64,000 nt of DNA from Candidatus Zhuqueibacterota bacterium (GTDB lineage: Bacteria; Zhuqueibacterota; Zhuqueibacteria; Zhuqueibacterales; Zhuqueibacteraceae), in the NCBI GenBank assembly GCA_022616415.1, contig JAKEEU010000008.1, forward strand, positions 1 to 64,000. The letters are read 5' to 3'. The notes under the pieces were generated by a model, which saw only the letters and a list, made by a program, of their open reading frames with translations, was not told where the DNA came from and made no database searches. The position numbers and the translations under genes are program-made. Positions 35,001-42,372 of the stretch are shown here, piece after piece. Positions within the stretch are counted from its first letter, which is position 1. Each line of letters begins with the position of its first letter.

Positions 35001-35585
35001 GAGAATGTCGTTGAGGCGCAACAGATCCTGCTCGGTGGCTTCCAATTTGCGGAAGGCCGCTCGCCGCCGCGCTTTATATTTGCCGACGCCGGCGGCTTCC
35101 TCAAAAATGTGGCGCCGCTCTTCCGGCTTGCCGTTGAGAATCTGCTCGACCATCGCCAGCTCGATGACGGAATACGCATTCGCGCCGACGCCGGTGTCCA
35201 TCAGCAAATCCGCGATGTCCTTCAATCGGCACGGCGTGTTGTTGAGCAGATACTGGCTTTCGCCGGAGCGGAACAGCCGGCGCGTGATCTGCACTTCGGA
35301 ATATTCGATGGGCAAAACGTTGCGCGTGTTCTGAATGGTCAGCGAGACTTCCGCCATGCCCAGCGGCTTCTGCGTTTTCGAGCCGTTGAAGATGACGTTT
35401 TCCATGCGCTCGCTGCGCAGCGCTCCGGCTTTTTGCTCGCCGAGCACCCAGCGGATGGCGTCCACGATGTTGCTTTTGCCGCAGCCGTTGGGGCCGACGA
35501 CGCTGGTGATGCCGCTATGAAAAACGAATTGGGTTTTTTTCGCGAAAGATTTGAACCCAAAAATCTCGAGATCGGAAAGATACAC
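32013..35585 (-). CDS. smc: Chromosome segregation ATPase SMC
   Basis: 1190 residues, full length for bacterial SMC. The N-terminal ATPase lobe has GPNGCGKSN (31-39) and AIRWVLGEQ, two long coiled-coil arms flank a hinge at about 500-680 (EGCLGTLAERI...EVLTTWGPLKGG), and the C-terminal lobe carries the signature LSGGEKTLTA and Walker B PFCILDEVDAPLDD. It forms the condensin-like ring that compacts and separates chromosomes. scpA and scpB are not adjacent. The upstream region is a run of TTGCTGG- and ACTTGCC-like words. Confidence 0.97.
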   Translation of the reverse strand: MYLSDLEIFGFKSFAKKTQFVFHSGITSVVGPNGCGKSNIVDAIRWVLGEQKAGALRSERMENVIFNGSKTQKPLGMAEVSLTIQNTRNVLPIEYSEVQITRRLFRSGESQYLLNNTPCRLKDIADLLMDTGVGANAYSVIELAMVEQILNGKPEERRHIFEEAAGVGKYKARRRAAFRKLEATEQDLLRLNDILSEVEKTVDSLKRQVQKAERYQVYANELRETDMALAAFQFHQIKNELEPLVNSAKDSRDRREQISAQLAAEEAQIEEMRLTLLEIEKQLVARQRDLNANTERLKKKEEQVLVSQERSRAVKENRERFAKEIEELKTRRTMLEEMKQTLSNRVEELTLAVDTVVGELNTKQSALSGFQERYQAKRQEVREAEAQRQGEAETLSQLQKENERLRTQIEFNEKRQAVLQQESAELQQRQAELTSRRDETQRQLAINLARLDHLNLEIEANQQGIAEKESTVARLKEQIMALHSAMQRHQDRANLLRKFLETYEDYPEGVKHLLLEGGMPEGCLGTLAERIRVPENYRRAVEAALGEAVVSLLVDSTDRAFEGMDMLRQREKGLATFLPLRGLHSPNGRNLSSRFEDSRIISPASEVVECDEAARFLVENLLDECYIVSSLADARALLEQSNSHRQSFVTLAGEVLTTWGPLKGGDTSRGHESVIDRKTQIEQLEAEVARLHEEVAQQSDAKEDAEEALQRLLAQSEDLLDQRKQAESEKQKLELEFGQAAFESSRAEQEIRQRSDELAKLDAGRLEFRVQLAELDPKLQEFESRRQAAEATNVQQAAALESLEQELRVAQEAANAANVIAVERRAELRNVQSEIERNAGSQRDMAESIERRTEQIAEAEQQEKELAEQINSLREQMHDDFAERKELEEVVSEIERTFREQKQTADSKERALRAVRAERDEVSEKLHQAELHISELTMQRDNLIKHIRETYELDLSQQKPPEGEFDAAATEERVGWLRNRLKSMGPVNMLALSEYEKEKERFDFLTAQKEDLLKAEANLKDTIKVINDTAYERFGKVFSQIRENFIQVFKGFFENGEADLRLDEGDPLEADIVIEANPKGKKLGSLALLSGGEKTLTATSLLFAIYLVKPSPFCILDEVDAPLDDMNIGRFVGAIKKFSDNTQFIVVTHNKLTMKAADYLYGITMEEQGVSKVVSVKFEDAEVGKIAAAA

Positions 35586-35587
35586 TG

Positions 35588-35712
35588 GTTGCTGGTTCCT
35601 GGTTGCTGGTTATTTGTTGCTGGTCGCTCGTTGCTGGCGGCTCGTTGCGGTTTTTCTCTCTATTTGCCACTTGCACACTTGCGACTTGCACACTTGCCTA
35701 TTTGCCACTTGC
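35588..35712. repeat. Two runs of iterated words upstream of smc
   Basis: First TTGCTGGTT/TTGCTGGC words (about 35588-35650), then ACTTGC-centred words such as TTTGCCACTTGCACACTTGC (about 35663-35712). The second is the complement of the GCAAGTGG words inside the subtilase gene; the first matches the 25828 element. No complementary arm is adjacent. Confidence 0.6.
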
Positions 35713-35859
35713 TTTCTGTGGATAACCTTGTGGATAACTTGTGAACAACTACAATATGCTGTAGACGCGGAAATTTTCAAATACAAGCAATAGAGCAAAC
35801 TAATTTATTGGATGCGACGGAGAAATGCAAGAGAATTTTATCGGACGCTCAAAATTCGC

Positions 35860-35888
35860 TTGCTTTATTGCGCAGGCTTGCTTAATTA
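35860..35888 (+). promoter_or_regulatory. Promoter of the TumA/TumE-like pair
   Basis: TTGCTT 35860-35865, 17-base spacer, TAATTA 35883-35888; AAGGAG ribosome site and ATG 35929 follow. Confidence 0.55.
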
Positions 35889-35928
35889 TAAGAAACCTGA
35901 AAACAGATTTTTATAAGGAGAATTGGCG

Positions 35929-36303
35929 ATGTTAACAACGATTATCATTACCGAAAATGGCGAAGGCCGTATCGCCGCGGAAGCCGTAAGAGCGCTCGGC
36001 ATCGTGCCAAAATCCAGAGTTGAGGCGGAAATCACCATCAAAGACATCGATCCCCCATTGCCGCTGGAGATTCCGCCGGATAAGACTTTGCAGGACATTT
36101 TGGACGAGTACGAGATAAAGTATGGAATGACTTCGGAAGAGTGCTCACGCAAATTGGAAAATGACGATATTGATGAAACTTTGGATCTCCTGCAATGGAT
36201 GGGTTTTTACGAATTGGCTCGCCGCGCTTATTCTCGCGGAGAGAATCCGGCAGAGATGAAATTTACGTTGGTAGCCAAGGCATCTCAAAAGCGTCGAAAA
36301 TAA
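35929..36303 (+). CDS. Antitoxin candidate upstream of a TumE-like protein
   Basis: 124 residues. The N-terminus (TIIITENGEGRIAAEAVRALG...VEAEITI) resembles an AbrB/MazE-like strand-rich or promoter-binding segment; the middle contains helices and the end is basic (KASQKRRK). A strong AAGGAG site precedes ATG 35929. Two bases separate its stop from the next ATG, so it is the first gene of a tight pair with a TumE-family toxin and most likely the TumA-type antitoxin. Assignment rests mainly on context. Confidence 0.6.
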   Translation: MLTTIIITENGEGRIAAEAVRALGIVPKSRVEAEITIKDIDPPLPLEIPPDKTLQDILDEYEIKYGMTSEECSRKLENDDIDETLDLLQWMGFYELARRAYSRGENPAEMKFTLVAKASQKRRK

Positions 36304-36305
36304 TC

Positions 36306-36713
36306 ATGCTAAATAACTACGAAGAGTATGCCGTATTTCTCTCGACACTGCTCGATAGATTTGACAGCATTCAAAGCGTGGAATTTAATGCTTACCTGAC
36401 CTCAGCAACGGAGGGATACTCTTCGGGTACAATATTATTCCAGAACGAAATCAAGTTCACATTTGTTGAGCATATTGATTTCGCTGGGAAACGATTGTTT
36501 AAATACGGCTACACTGTTTATAAAGCCGGCGAAACGTTGTTTTATTACGATTCACAACCCCATCCCAACGATCCGTCCCTCGCCGCTACGTTCCCACATC
36601 ACAAACACATCTCACCAGACATCAAGCATCATCGCATTCCTGCACCAGGAATCTCTTTTGAGCGTTCCAATTTGGAATTTGTGATTCGCGAGATTGAGGC
36701 AACCTTGCTGTAA
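36306..36713 (+). CDS. TumE/DUF6516 family toxin
   Basis: 135 residues with the characteristic C-terminal segment FYYDSQPHPNDPSLAATFPH followed by HKHIS and DIKHHRIPAP, rich in His as in the TumE family. A beta-rich N-half (SGTILFQNEIKFTFVEHIDF) precedes it. The family is annotated as the toxic half of a toxin-antitoxin pair; the molecular target is not known to me. Immediately follows its presumed antitoxin gene. Confidence 0.75.
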   Translation: MLNNYEEYAVFLSTLLDRFDSIQSVEFNAYLTSATEGYSSGTILFQNEIKFTFVEHIDFAGKRLFKYGYTVYKAGETLFYYDSQPHPNDPSLAATFPHHKHISPDIKHHRIPAPGISFERSNLEFVIREIEATLL

Positions 36714-36909
36714 AGCCATTCCACTGTGCATGTTGATGCCAGGTGTGTGAGCAAACTACACAGGTCGGCATTAAAGTTTTTCATCTCAAGCTCGGAATCA
36801 AGCCCGAATGGCGGCATTTTTTTGTCAAACCAACTGGCACCTTGTTTGCTTTTTAATCATACAAAAATCGGTTTGAGTACACGTAAAATTTCAGTGGAAG
36901 GTTATCGTT

Positions 36910-37719
36910 ATGAAACAGTGGACATACTATCTCGTTTTCACGCTGCTGTTTGGTGCGGTGGCGCTGGCCCCGGCGCAGGAAAAAGAAAAGAAGGGCAAGC
37001 TCGGTGATTTTGCCAGCGACTACGAGAAAGGCAAAAAAGAAAATAACGACGAAAAGAATTGTTCGGATGAATCAGATGATGGCGGTTGGTTGGGCTTTTT
37101 AGTCCATATCTTTTTTTCGCCCAATGATGACAAGAGAGACGCTGCCGGTGAGCCGCGCGAGTCATCTCCGCCAAAGCCGGCGCCATATCCCTATCGCGAT
37201 GATCGCGGCCTGCCGATGCGGTCGCCGGATTACCGGAGTTACAGCCTGCTCGCCGAAGCCGGCTATTTGCATTTGGGTGACGATTTGAGTGGTTTCCAGC
37301 TTGCCGGTGATTTTCGCGCTTACCGCTTTGCCGCCAATCTCGATCTGCACACGCTCGTTGAAGATTTGGGCAGGAGAAATCAATCGCTCACGTTCTTCGG
37401 CTTGAACGGCGGATACGAGGTGATTGCCACGCCCTATTTGCTGGCGCGACCTTACGCCGGCGCCCGCAACTTGAGCGGTCTCGGTCTCGATCTTTGGGGG
37501 CCGGAAATCGGCGCTAAAATGTTGATGCTGCCACGCAAGCCAATCAACGTTGAGGCCAACATCTCACACGCGTGGATCAACGGCAAGCCGCTCACCATCG
37601 CCAGCGGCTCGCTCGGCGTCATGATCAAGCGCGTCGAGCTGCGCCTCGGCGGCCAAACGTTTCGCTCAGAATGGACGACGCTGGAAGGGATAAAGGTGGG
37701 ATTGCGAGTGTGGTTGTAA
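36910..37719 (+). CDS. Exported beta-strand-rich protein, probable outer-membrane barrel
   Basis: 269 residues. The signal peptide ends around APAQE, followed by a low-complexity acidic/lysine linker (about 25-95) and a C-terminal region of alternating short strands (SYSLLAEAGYLHLG, FQLAGDFRAYRFAANLDL, NQSLTFFGLNGGYEV) ending with a hydrophobic/aromatic KVGLRVWL. This pattern is like small outer-membrane beta-barrels. Family not recognised. A GGAAGG site lies upstream of the ATG. Single gene. Confidence 0.65.
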   Translation: MKQWTYYLVFTLLFGAVALAPAQEKEKKGKLGDFASDYEKGKKENNDEKNCSDESDDGGWLGFLVHIFFSPNDDKRDAAGEPRESSPPKPAPYPYRDDRGLPMRSPDYRSYSLLAEAGYLHLGDDLSGFQLAGDFRAYRFAANLDLHTLVEDLGRRNQSLTFFGLNGGYEVIATPYLLARPYAGARNLSGLGLDLWGPEIGAKMLMLPRKPINVEANISHAWINGKPLTIASGSLGVMIKRVELRLGGQTFRSEWTTLEGIKVGLRVWL

Positions 37720-38027
37720 ATTACGAGACCTCTTACGGCTATATCGAGTACAAGCTTTATTGGTATGACGCGGAAGGCGGATATTATGAGAACGGATATA
37801 ATTTTTTTATCTGTTGCGTTGTTTCTGTCAGTTGGGAAAATTCTTTCTCGTCGGTATAAGGCAAAGCTTCGCTGGATTCTTACCATTTTTTGTCCAACCT
37901 TTTCTTAAAAAGTCAAGCCGAGATTTTTTTCAAAAATGGTGGTAAAATTTTCACCAAAATTCTTGCATTTATCAAAATCTTTTCATAAAATAATGGTGAA
38001 CAAAAACCCTATTGTGGAGATAGTCTT
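37720..38027. other. Intergenic stretch without a gene
   Basis: 308 bases. I find no convincing coding region or repeat; the second half is AT-rich with T-tracts (about 37895-37960) and contains the promoter of the radical-SAM gene. Confidence 0.6.
37963..37991 (+). promoter_or_regulatory. Promoter of the radical-SAM gene
   Basis: TTGCAT 37963-37968, 17-base spacer, TAAAAT 37986-37991; ATG at 38028. Confidence 0.65.
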
Positions 38028-39095
38028 ATGAGCACAATCGTCAATCCCAATCTGCCCGTCAAAGGCCGAGGCACGCCGCTGAATCCCCCCAACCGTTTCG
38101 AGCCGATAGAAATTGAAGTTGATCCCGAATGGCTCGAATATGCAGATGAGCAACCGGTAAAAACCACTTATTACGTTGACTACACGCGCAACATCCTGTC
38201 GTCGAATGACAGCCCGGATATTCCATTCACTCATGGCCTCAATCCTTATCGCGGCTGCGAGCATGGCTGCATTTACTGCTACGCACGCCCGACGCACGAG
38301 TATTTGGGTTTTTCCTCCGGCCTGGATTTCGAGACAAAAATTATGGTGAAACCGGAGGCACCGGAGCTTTTGGAGAAAACTTTTCGCGACCCAAAATGGA
38401 AACCGCAAGTCATCGCGCTTTCCGGCAATACCGATTGTTATCAGCTCGTAGAACGCAAATTGCAAATCACCCGGCGCTGTTTGGAGGTCTTTTTGAAGTA
38501 CCGCAATCCGGTGGGCATGATCACCAAGAATGCGCTCATTCTGCGCGATCTTGATTTGCTGCGCCGGCTTGCCGAACACAATTTGGTATTCGTTTGCATC
38601 ACCATCACGACGCTTGATAATCACCTCTGCCGCAAAATGGAGCCGCGCACGTCGGCGCCGGAAAAACGCCTGGATGCTATCGCGCAACTCGTTGCTGCCG
38701 GCATTCCCACCAGCGTGAATGTTGCGCCGGTGATTCCCGGATTGACCGACCACGAAATGCCGGCGATTCTCTCGGAAGCCGCGTCGCGCGGCGTCAAGAG
38801 CGCCGGATTCATTCTTTTGCGTTTGCCGCACGCGGTGAAAGATTTGTTCTCTAACTGGGTGCGGCAGCATTTCCCCGAGCGCGCGGATAAAGTGCTGCAC
38901 GCCATTCAAGACGTGCGCGGCGGCCGCCTCAATGACCCTCGTTTTGGCTCGCGCATGAGCGGCGAAGGCGAACGGGCGGAAGCGATTGCGAAGATGTTTG
39001 AAGTCACTTGCCGGAAGCTCGGTCTGAACCAAACACGAACGCCTTTGACCACAGCGCATTTCAGACGAAATGAGCAGACGGAGCTGTTTGCATAA
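38028..39095 (+). CDS. PA0069-family radical SAM protein (SplB-like)
   Basis: 355 residues. The [4Fe-4S]/SAM motif is GCEHGCIYCYA with Cys77, Cys81 and Cys84. ALSGNTDCYQ and LEVFLKYRNPVGMITKN follow, as in PA0069-family proteins related to spore-photoproduct lyase. The biochemical reaction is not established for this subfamily; DNA repair has been suggested by similarity only. Stand-alone gene with its own promoter. Confidence 0.88.
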   Translation: MSTIVNPNLPVKGRGTPLNPPNRFEPIEIEVDPEWLEYADEQPVKTTYYVDYTRNILSSNDSPDIPFTHGLNPYRGCEHGCIYCYARPTHEYLGFSSGLDFETKIMVKPEAPELLEKTFRDPKWKPQVIALSGNTDCYQLVERKLQITRRCLEVFLKYRNPVGMITKNALILRDLDLLRRLAEHNLVFVCITITTLDNHLCRKMEPRTSAPEKRLDAIAQLVAAGIPTSVNVAPVIPGLTDHEMPAILSEAASRGVKSAGFILLRLPHAVKDLFSNWVRQHFPERADKVLHAIQDVRGGRLNDPRFGSRMSGEGERAEAIAKMFEVTCRKLGLNQTRTPLTTAHFRRNEQTELFA

Positions 39096-39161
39096 AACTC
39101 CGAACGAATGGACCGGAAAATCTGAGTAGCGCCAGAATGAAAGCTGGAATTAAAGTTTGCG

Positions 39162-39190
39162 TTGACAAAGAAGCCAAGATTCCGTATATT
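39162..39190 (+). promoter_or_regulatory. Near-consensus sigma70 promoter
   Basis: TTGACA 39162-39167, exactly 17 bases, TATATT 39185-39190. The best-matching promoter in the window, driving the unknown pair at 39229. Confidence 0.75.
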
Positions 39191-39228
39191 GGCGAAAAGC
39201 TTCGTTTATTACAAACGGTTCGAGCTTG

Positions 39229-39612
39229 ATGAATAACGAAGACAATATACGCGCTCTAGCCGTTGCTGCCGTTCTGGCACTGCGATCTCGAGTGCGTTGG
39301 AAGCCAGGCAAAGACATTCAACATCTGGAGAAACGCATTCGTGTCGGACACTTGCAAGCAGGTACGGCGATGGATGAATACAACCGAATGATTAGTGAAA
39401 TCTTGCGCCAGCCGGATAGTGAGATTTATCATTACCCATTTGACGGAGACGACTATTTTGGCGTAGTTGGTAACGCCGGTGAAATTCCATGGCTCATTAT
39501 TCTAAGCGCCGCAGGAATGATGGAAACCGCATTCCCGCCGAAAGATCCGATCAACTATCTGCAACGGCGAAACTTCATATATCTTGGCAAAATGAGTGAG
39601 ATGATACCATGA
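39229..39612 (+). CDS. Unknown small protein, first of an overlapping pair
   Basis: 127 residues. Basic N-half (RSRVRWKPGKDIQHLEKRIR) and a more hydrophobic C-half (EIPWLIILSAAGMMETAFPP). No signal peptide and no recognised family. Its TGA overlaps the ATG of the next gene (ATGA at 39609), and a near-consensus promoter lies 40 bases upstream. The layout is that of a toxin-antitoxin or similar two-component cassette. Confidence 0.6.
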   Translation: MNNEDNIRALAVAAVLALRSRVRWKPGKDIQHLEKRIRVGHLQAGTAMDEYNRMISEILRQPDSEIYHYPFDGDDYFGVVGNAGEIPWLIILSAAGMMETAFPPKDPINYLQRRNFIYLGKMSEMIP

Positions 39613-39926
39613 GTGACTATCCTGAATTGCTTGCCTATTACGAAACCAGCGTAGGCTTCCCCCAAGTGAGCGGCTTTGAAATTCTCGAGCTGCTTGATGT
39701 TCGTAGCCGCTTGGCGCTTGCCGAAGCACAGTTGAACGCCGCCGAAAAGGAACAATTAGAAAAAGCTGACGAAGTCTTCCTGACGCACGCTGCGGAATTT
39801 TACGAGCAGGTTGCGGAGGTTGCCGATCTTCGTGAAATGCGCCGCCGTGCCGCCGTCCCGATCTCGCATTGGTGGTGGCACTTGGAAAAATTTTCTCGTT
39901 TGGAAAAAGCTGTTGCCACCGCTTGA
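39609..39926 (+). CDS. Unknown small helical protein, second of an overlapping pair
   Basis: 105 residues, rich in Glu, Ala and Leu, with a likely long helix (LNAAEKEQLEKADEVFLTHA) and a striking PISHWWWHLEKF motif near the end. I recognise the motif as recurrent in uncharacterised small proteins but cannot name a family. Translationally coupled to the preceding gene. Confidence 0.6.
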   Translation: MSDYPELLAYYETSVGFPQVSGFEILELLDVRSRLALAEAQLNAAEKEQLEKADEVFLTHAAEFYEQVAEVADLREMRRRAAVPISHWWWHLEKFSRLEKAVATA

Positions 39927-40101
39927 GCAAGAGGGAGCGCGATAGGCGAATAGAGAAGCGTGAAAGGCGATAAGCGCACTCTTCACGGCACACCGTTCGC
40001 TCATTACCCTACGCGCATTGCCTTCTGCTCTTTACTCTCGGCCCTCCGCTACCGCCCCATCACATTTTCAACACAAATCCACAAAAAACACAAATCCGCG
40101 C

Positions 40102-40130
40102 TTGCAATTTTGCTGCAAAAACCGTATTTT
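40102..40130 (+). promoter_or_regulatory. Promoter of the S55 peptidase gene
   Basis: TTGCAA 40102-40107, 17-base spacer, TATTTT 40125-40130; ATG 40160. Confidence 0.6.
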
Positions 40131-40159
40131 ATATGCTTAACTCTTTTGGACTAAGCACG

Positions 40160-42064
40160 ATGCAGCGATTCCTTTCCTTTCTTTTGTTTGCCGTCATCTT
40201 GCCAACCTGTTTGTTGGCGCAAGAGATTATGCCGCTTTCGGAGGTGAAATCCGGCATGGCCGGTGTATGCCGCACGGTTTTCCGCGGCGATCGCCCCGAA
40301 GACTTTCCGGTTGAAGTGGTGGATGTTTTGTACAACTACAACTACCCTAAACGCAATCTCATTCTTATCCGCTTAAAGGGCGAGAAAGCCGAGCACACCG
40401 GCCCGGCTTATGGCATGAGTGGAAGCCCGGTCTACGTTGACGGCAAGGTGATCGGCGCGCTCTCACAATTGGTTGGCTTCTTTCTTCGCGAGCCCCTGGC
40501 TGGCGTCACGCCGATAGAAGAAATGCTGGAAATTTTCAATCGCGAAGACAGCCGCGACCGCGAACTCGCCGTTTTTATCCCCCCGGCGCCAAACAAATTC
40601 GTTGAAATGTCTTTGGGCCTGCAAGATTTGTCTTGGGAAAATTTTGTGCCGCAGGAGCTTTTGCAGCGTCGCACTGCGCTCTCAGGCTCCATTCGTCCGC
40701 TCGATCTGCCGCTGAGTTTTGGCGGCATACAACCGGCGCTTGTCGAGCTGGCCGCGAGTTTATTAAAGCCGGCGGGGTTTCACGTCATCACCGGCGGCAG
40801 CGCCGGCCCCGAGGCTTCCAAGCTTTATAAATCCGGTTTCGATGCCGAAAGCGCGGCGTTGTTGCAACCCGGCGCGGCCATCGGCGCCGTGCTGCTGGCC
40901 GGTGATATGAACATTGAAGCCATCGGCACAGTGACCTACCGCCGTGACAATCGTGTGTTGGCGTTTGGCCATCCCTTTTTTGATAGCGGCCCGGTGGAAA
41001 TACCGATCTCGTTGGCAAAGATTGCCCTCATCGTTCCCAGTGATTTCGCCTCGTCCAAAATCGGGGCTAGCTCGAGTCTTGTCGGCACGTTACGGCAAGA
41101 TCGCACCACCGGCCTTTACGGCATTATTGGCGAGCCTCCGGCTTTGACGCCGATGACGGTGCGCTACACTGACGAAGCCGGCAAAGCTTCTCAATTCGAA
41201 TTTCGCTTCACCGAAGAGCGCACGATCAACACGCTGATGCCGCTGATCATGCGTTTCGTGCTCGTCAACGCGTTGGAGTCGGCACGGCTGGCAACCGGAG
41301 AAAACAGCCTGCAGCTCACCGGCAGCATTCATTTGCAGAACGGCGCCAAGATCGCTCTCGAAGATTTCTACCCCGGCTTCACGTCCATCAGCGGGTTCGG
41401 TTTTCTCAACGGCATTCTGCAATCCACCGGCGAAGTGGCCTCGACGTTGGGCGCGATCATGGCCAACAATTTTCAGCCGGCGAAGCTCAGCCGCATCGAA
41501 TTGAATTTCACCTCGGTGCCGGGCCGCCGCAGCGCGACGCTCGAGGAGGTGTGGATTGGCCGCAGCGAGGTCGAGCCCGGCGATACCGTAACCGTTTTTG
41601 CCCGGCTCAAAGCTTTTCAAGGCCCGGAGAAATTGTTCCACCAACGGCTTGCCATTCCGAAGAACGCGGAGGGCCGATATTTGACGATCAATGTCGGCGG
41701 CGGGGACGATCTCGCGCTGCTCGAACGCCGGATGATGCCGGGCCGTTTTGTCGCGCACAACTTCCAGCAGCTTTTGTCGTTGTTGCAAGAGCGCCGGCGC
41801 AATGATTTTATCTACTACCAGTTGCGCCAACCGGATCAGGGCCTGATTATCGAGGGCGAACAGCTCTCTTCGTTGCCGCCCTCGGTCTATTCGGTCATGC
41901 AATCGCAAAATCTCAAAGGCAACGCGTCTTTTATTCGCGAACAAATTTTGGCGGAAACCCGCCAGCAAATTTCGATGGCTGCAGCGGCGCCAAAGAACGA
42001 GAACGACGCGCCTTATGCCGTGACCGGCTTGAAAACGCTGCGGTTGAAATTGCGCACGCAATAA
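40160..42064 (+). CDS. Exported SpoIVB-like S55 peptidase domain protein
   Basis: 634 residues with a signal peptide (about 1-20, CLLAQ). From the start of the mature protein it matches the SpoIVB peptidase S55 domain: IMPLSEVKSGMAGVCRTVF, the GMSGSPVYVDGKVIGAL active-site segment (Ser at about 87-89), and later RVLAFGHPFFDSGPVEIPIS. In spore formers SpoIVB triggers sigma-K; there is no sporulation context here, and such proteins are widespread in FCB bacteria with unknown targets. The C-terminal 300 residues are beta-rich. ATG 40160 gives the proper signal peptide. Confidence 0.83.
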   Translation: MQRFLSFLLFAVILPTCLLAQEIMPLSEVKSGMAGVCRTVFRGDRPEDFPVEVVDVLYNYNYPKRNLILIRLKGEKAEHTGPAYGMSGSPVYVDGKVIGALSQLVGFFLREPLAGVTPIEEMLEIFNREDSRDRELAVFIPPAPNKFVEMSLGLQDLSWENFVPQELLQRRTALSGSIRPLDLPLSFGGIQPALVELAASLLKPAGFHVITGGSAGPEASKLYKSGFDAESAALLQPGAAIGAVLLAGDMNIEAIGTVTYRRDNRVLAFGHPFFDSGPVEIPISLAKIALIVPSDFASSKIGASSSLVGTLRQDRTTGLYGIIGEPPALTPMTVRYTDEAGKASQFEFRFTEERTINTLMPLIMRFVLVNALESARLATGENSLQLTGSIHLQNGAKIALEDFYPGFTSISGFGFLNGILQSTGEVASTLGAIMANNFQPAKLSRIELNFTSVPGRRSATLEEVWIGRSEVEPGDTVTVFARLKAFQGPEKLFHQRLAIPKNAEGRYLTINVGGGDDLALLERRMMPGRFVAHNFQQLLSLLQERRRNDFIYYQLRQPDQGLIIEGEQLSSLPPSVYSVMQSQNLKGNASFIREQILAETRQQISMAAAAPKNENDAPYAVTGLKTLRLKLRTQ

Positions 42065-42372
42065 TCGTAGCGCGGCAATAGCCGCAACCGATCGACCAAA
42101 GGCAAAACGATTTAGGGCAAAACTATTTGATTTTGTTTCTAATGTGAATGACCGATTAAATACCAATGGGCTTAAAGCAAAAAAGTCAAAATCATTGAGC
42201 CGCTTTTAATCATTTTGACTTCAATTATTTTGACTTATTTCTTTTAATCGTCATTCGCATTCTTAATTGTTTTGCCCATAATGGTTTTGCCTTCAAAAAA
42301 TCTTCGCGGTCATGATAGTTTTTCCCGAGTAATACTATAAAATGTAACTCAACAGATCAAAACGGAATCAAC
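42065..42372. other. Intergenic stretch dominated by a palindrome
   Basis: 308 bases with no gene. A short GCGGCAATAGCCGC hairpin follows the stop and then the 42099-42294 palindrome. An AT-rich TATAAA at about 42337 may be the -10 of the next gene, but no good -35 is seen. Confidence 0.55.
42099..42294. repeat. GGCAAAAC iterated-word palindrome, copy 2 (long)
   Basis: About 196 bases. The outer arms have AAGGCAAAACGATTTA-GGGCAAAACTATTT on the left and AATTGTTTTGCCCATAATGG-TTTTGCCTT on the right. Inner AATGTGAATGACCGATTAAA pairs with TTTAATCGTCATTCGCATT, and the centre has GTCAAAAT words facing ATTTTGAC words. The left outer arm is almost identical to copy 1 at 20530. Confidence 0.7.

Noticed and set aside
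37983-39059. Minus-strand open frame opposite the radical-SAM gene
   Set aside because: Antisense shadow; the plus strand encodes a CxxxCxxC radical-SAM protein with its own promoter.
40160-42064. S55 peptidase as evidence of sporulation
   Set aside because: No sporulation genes nearby; the domain is widespread in non-sporulating bacteria.
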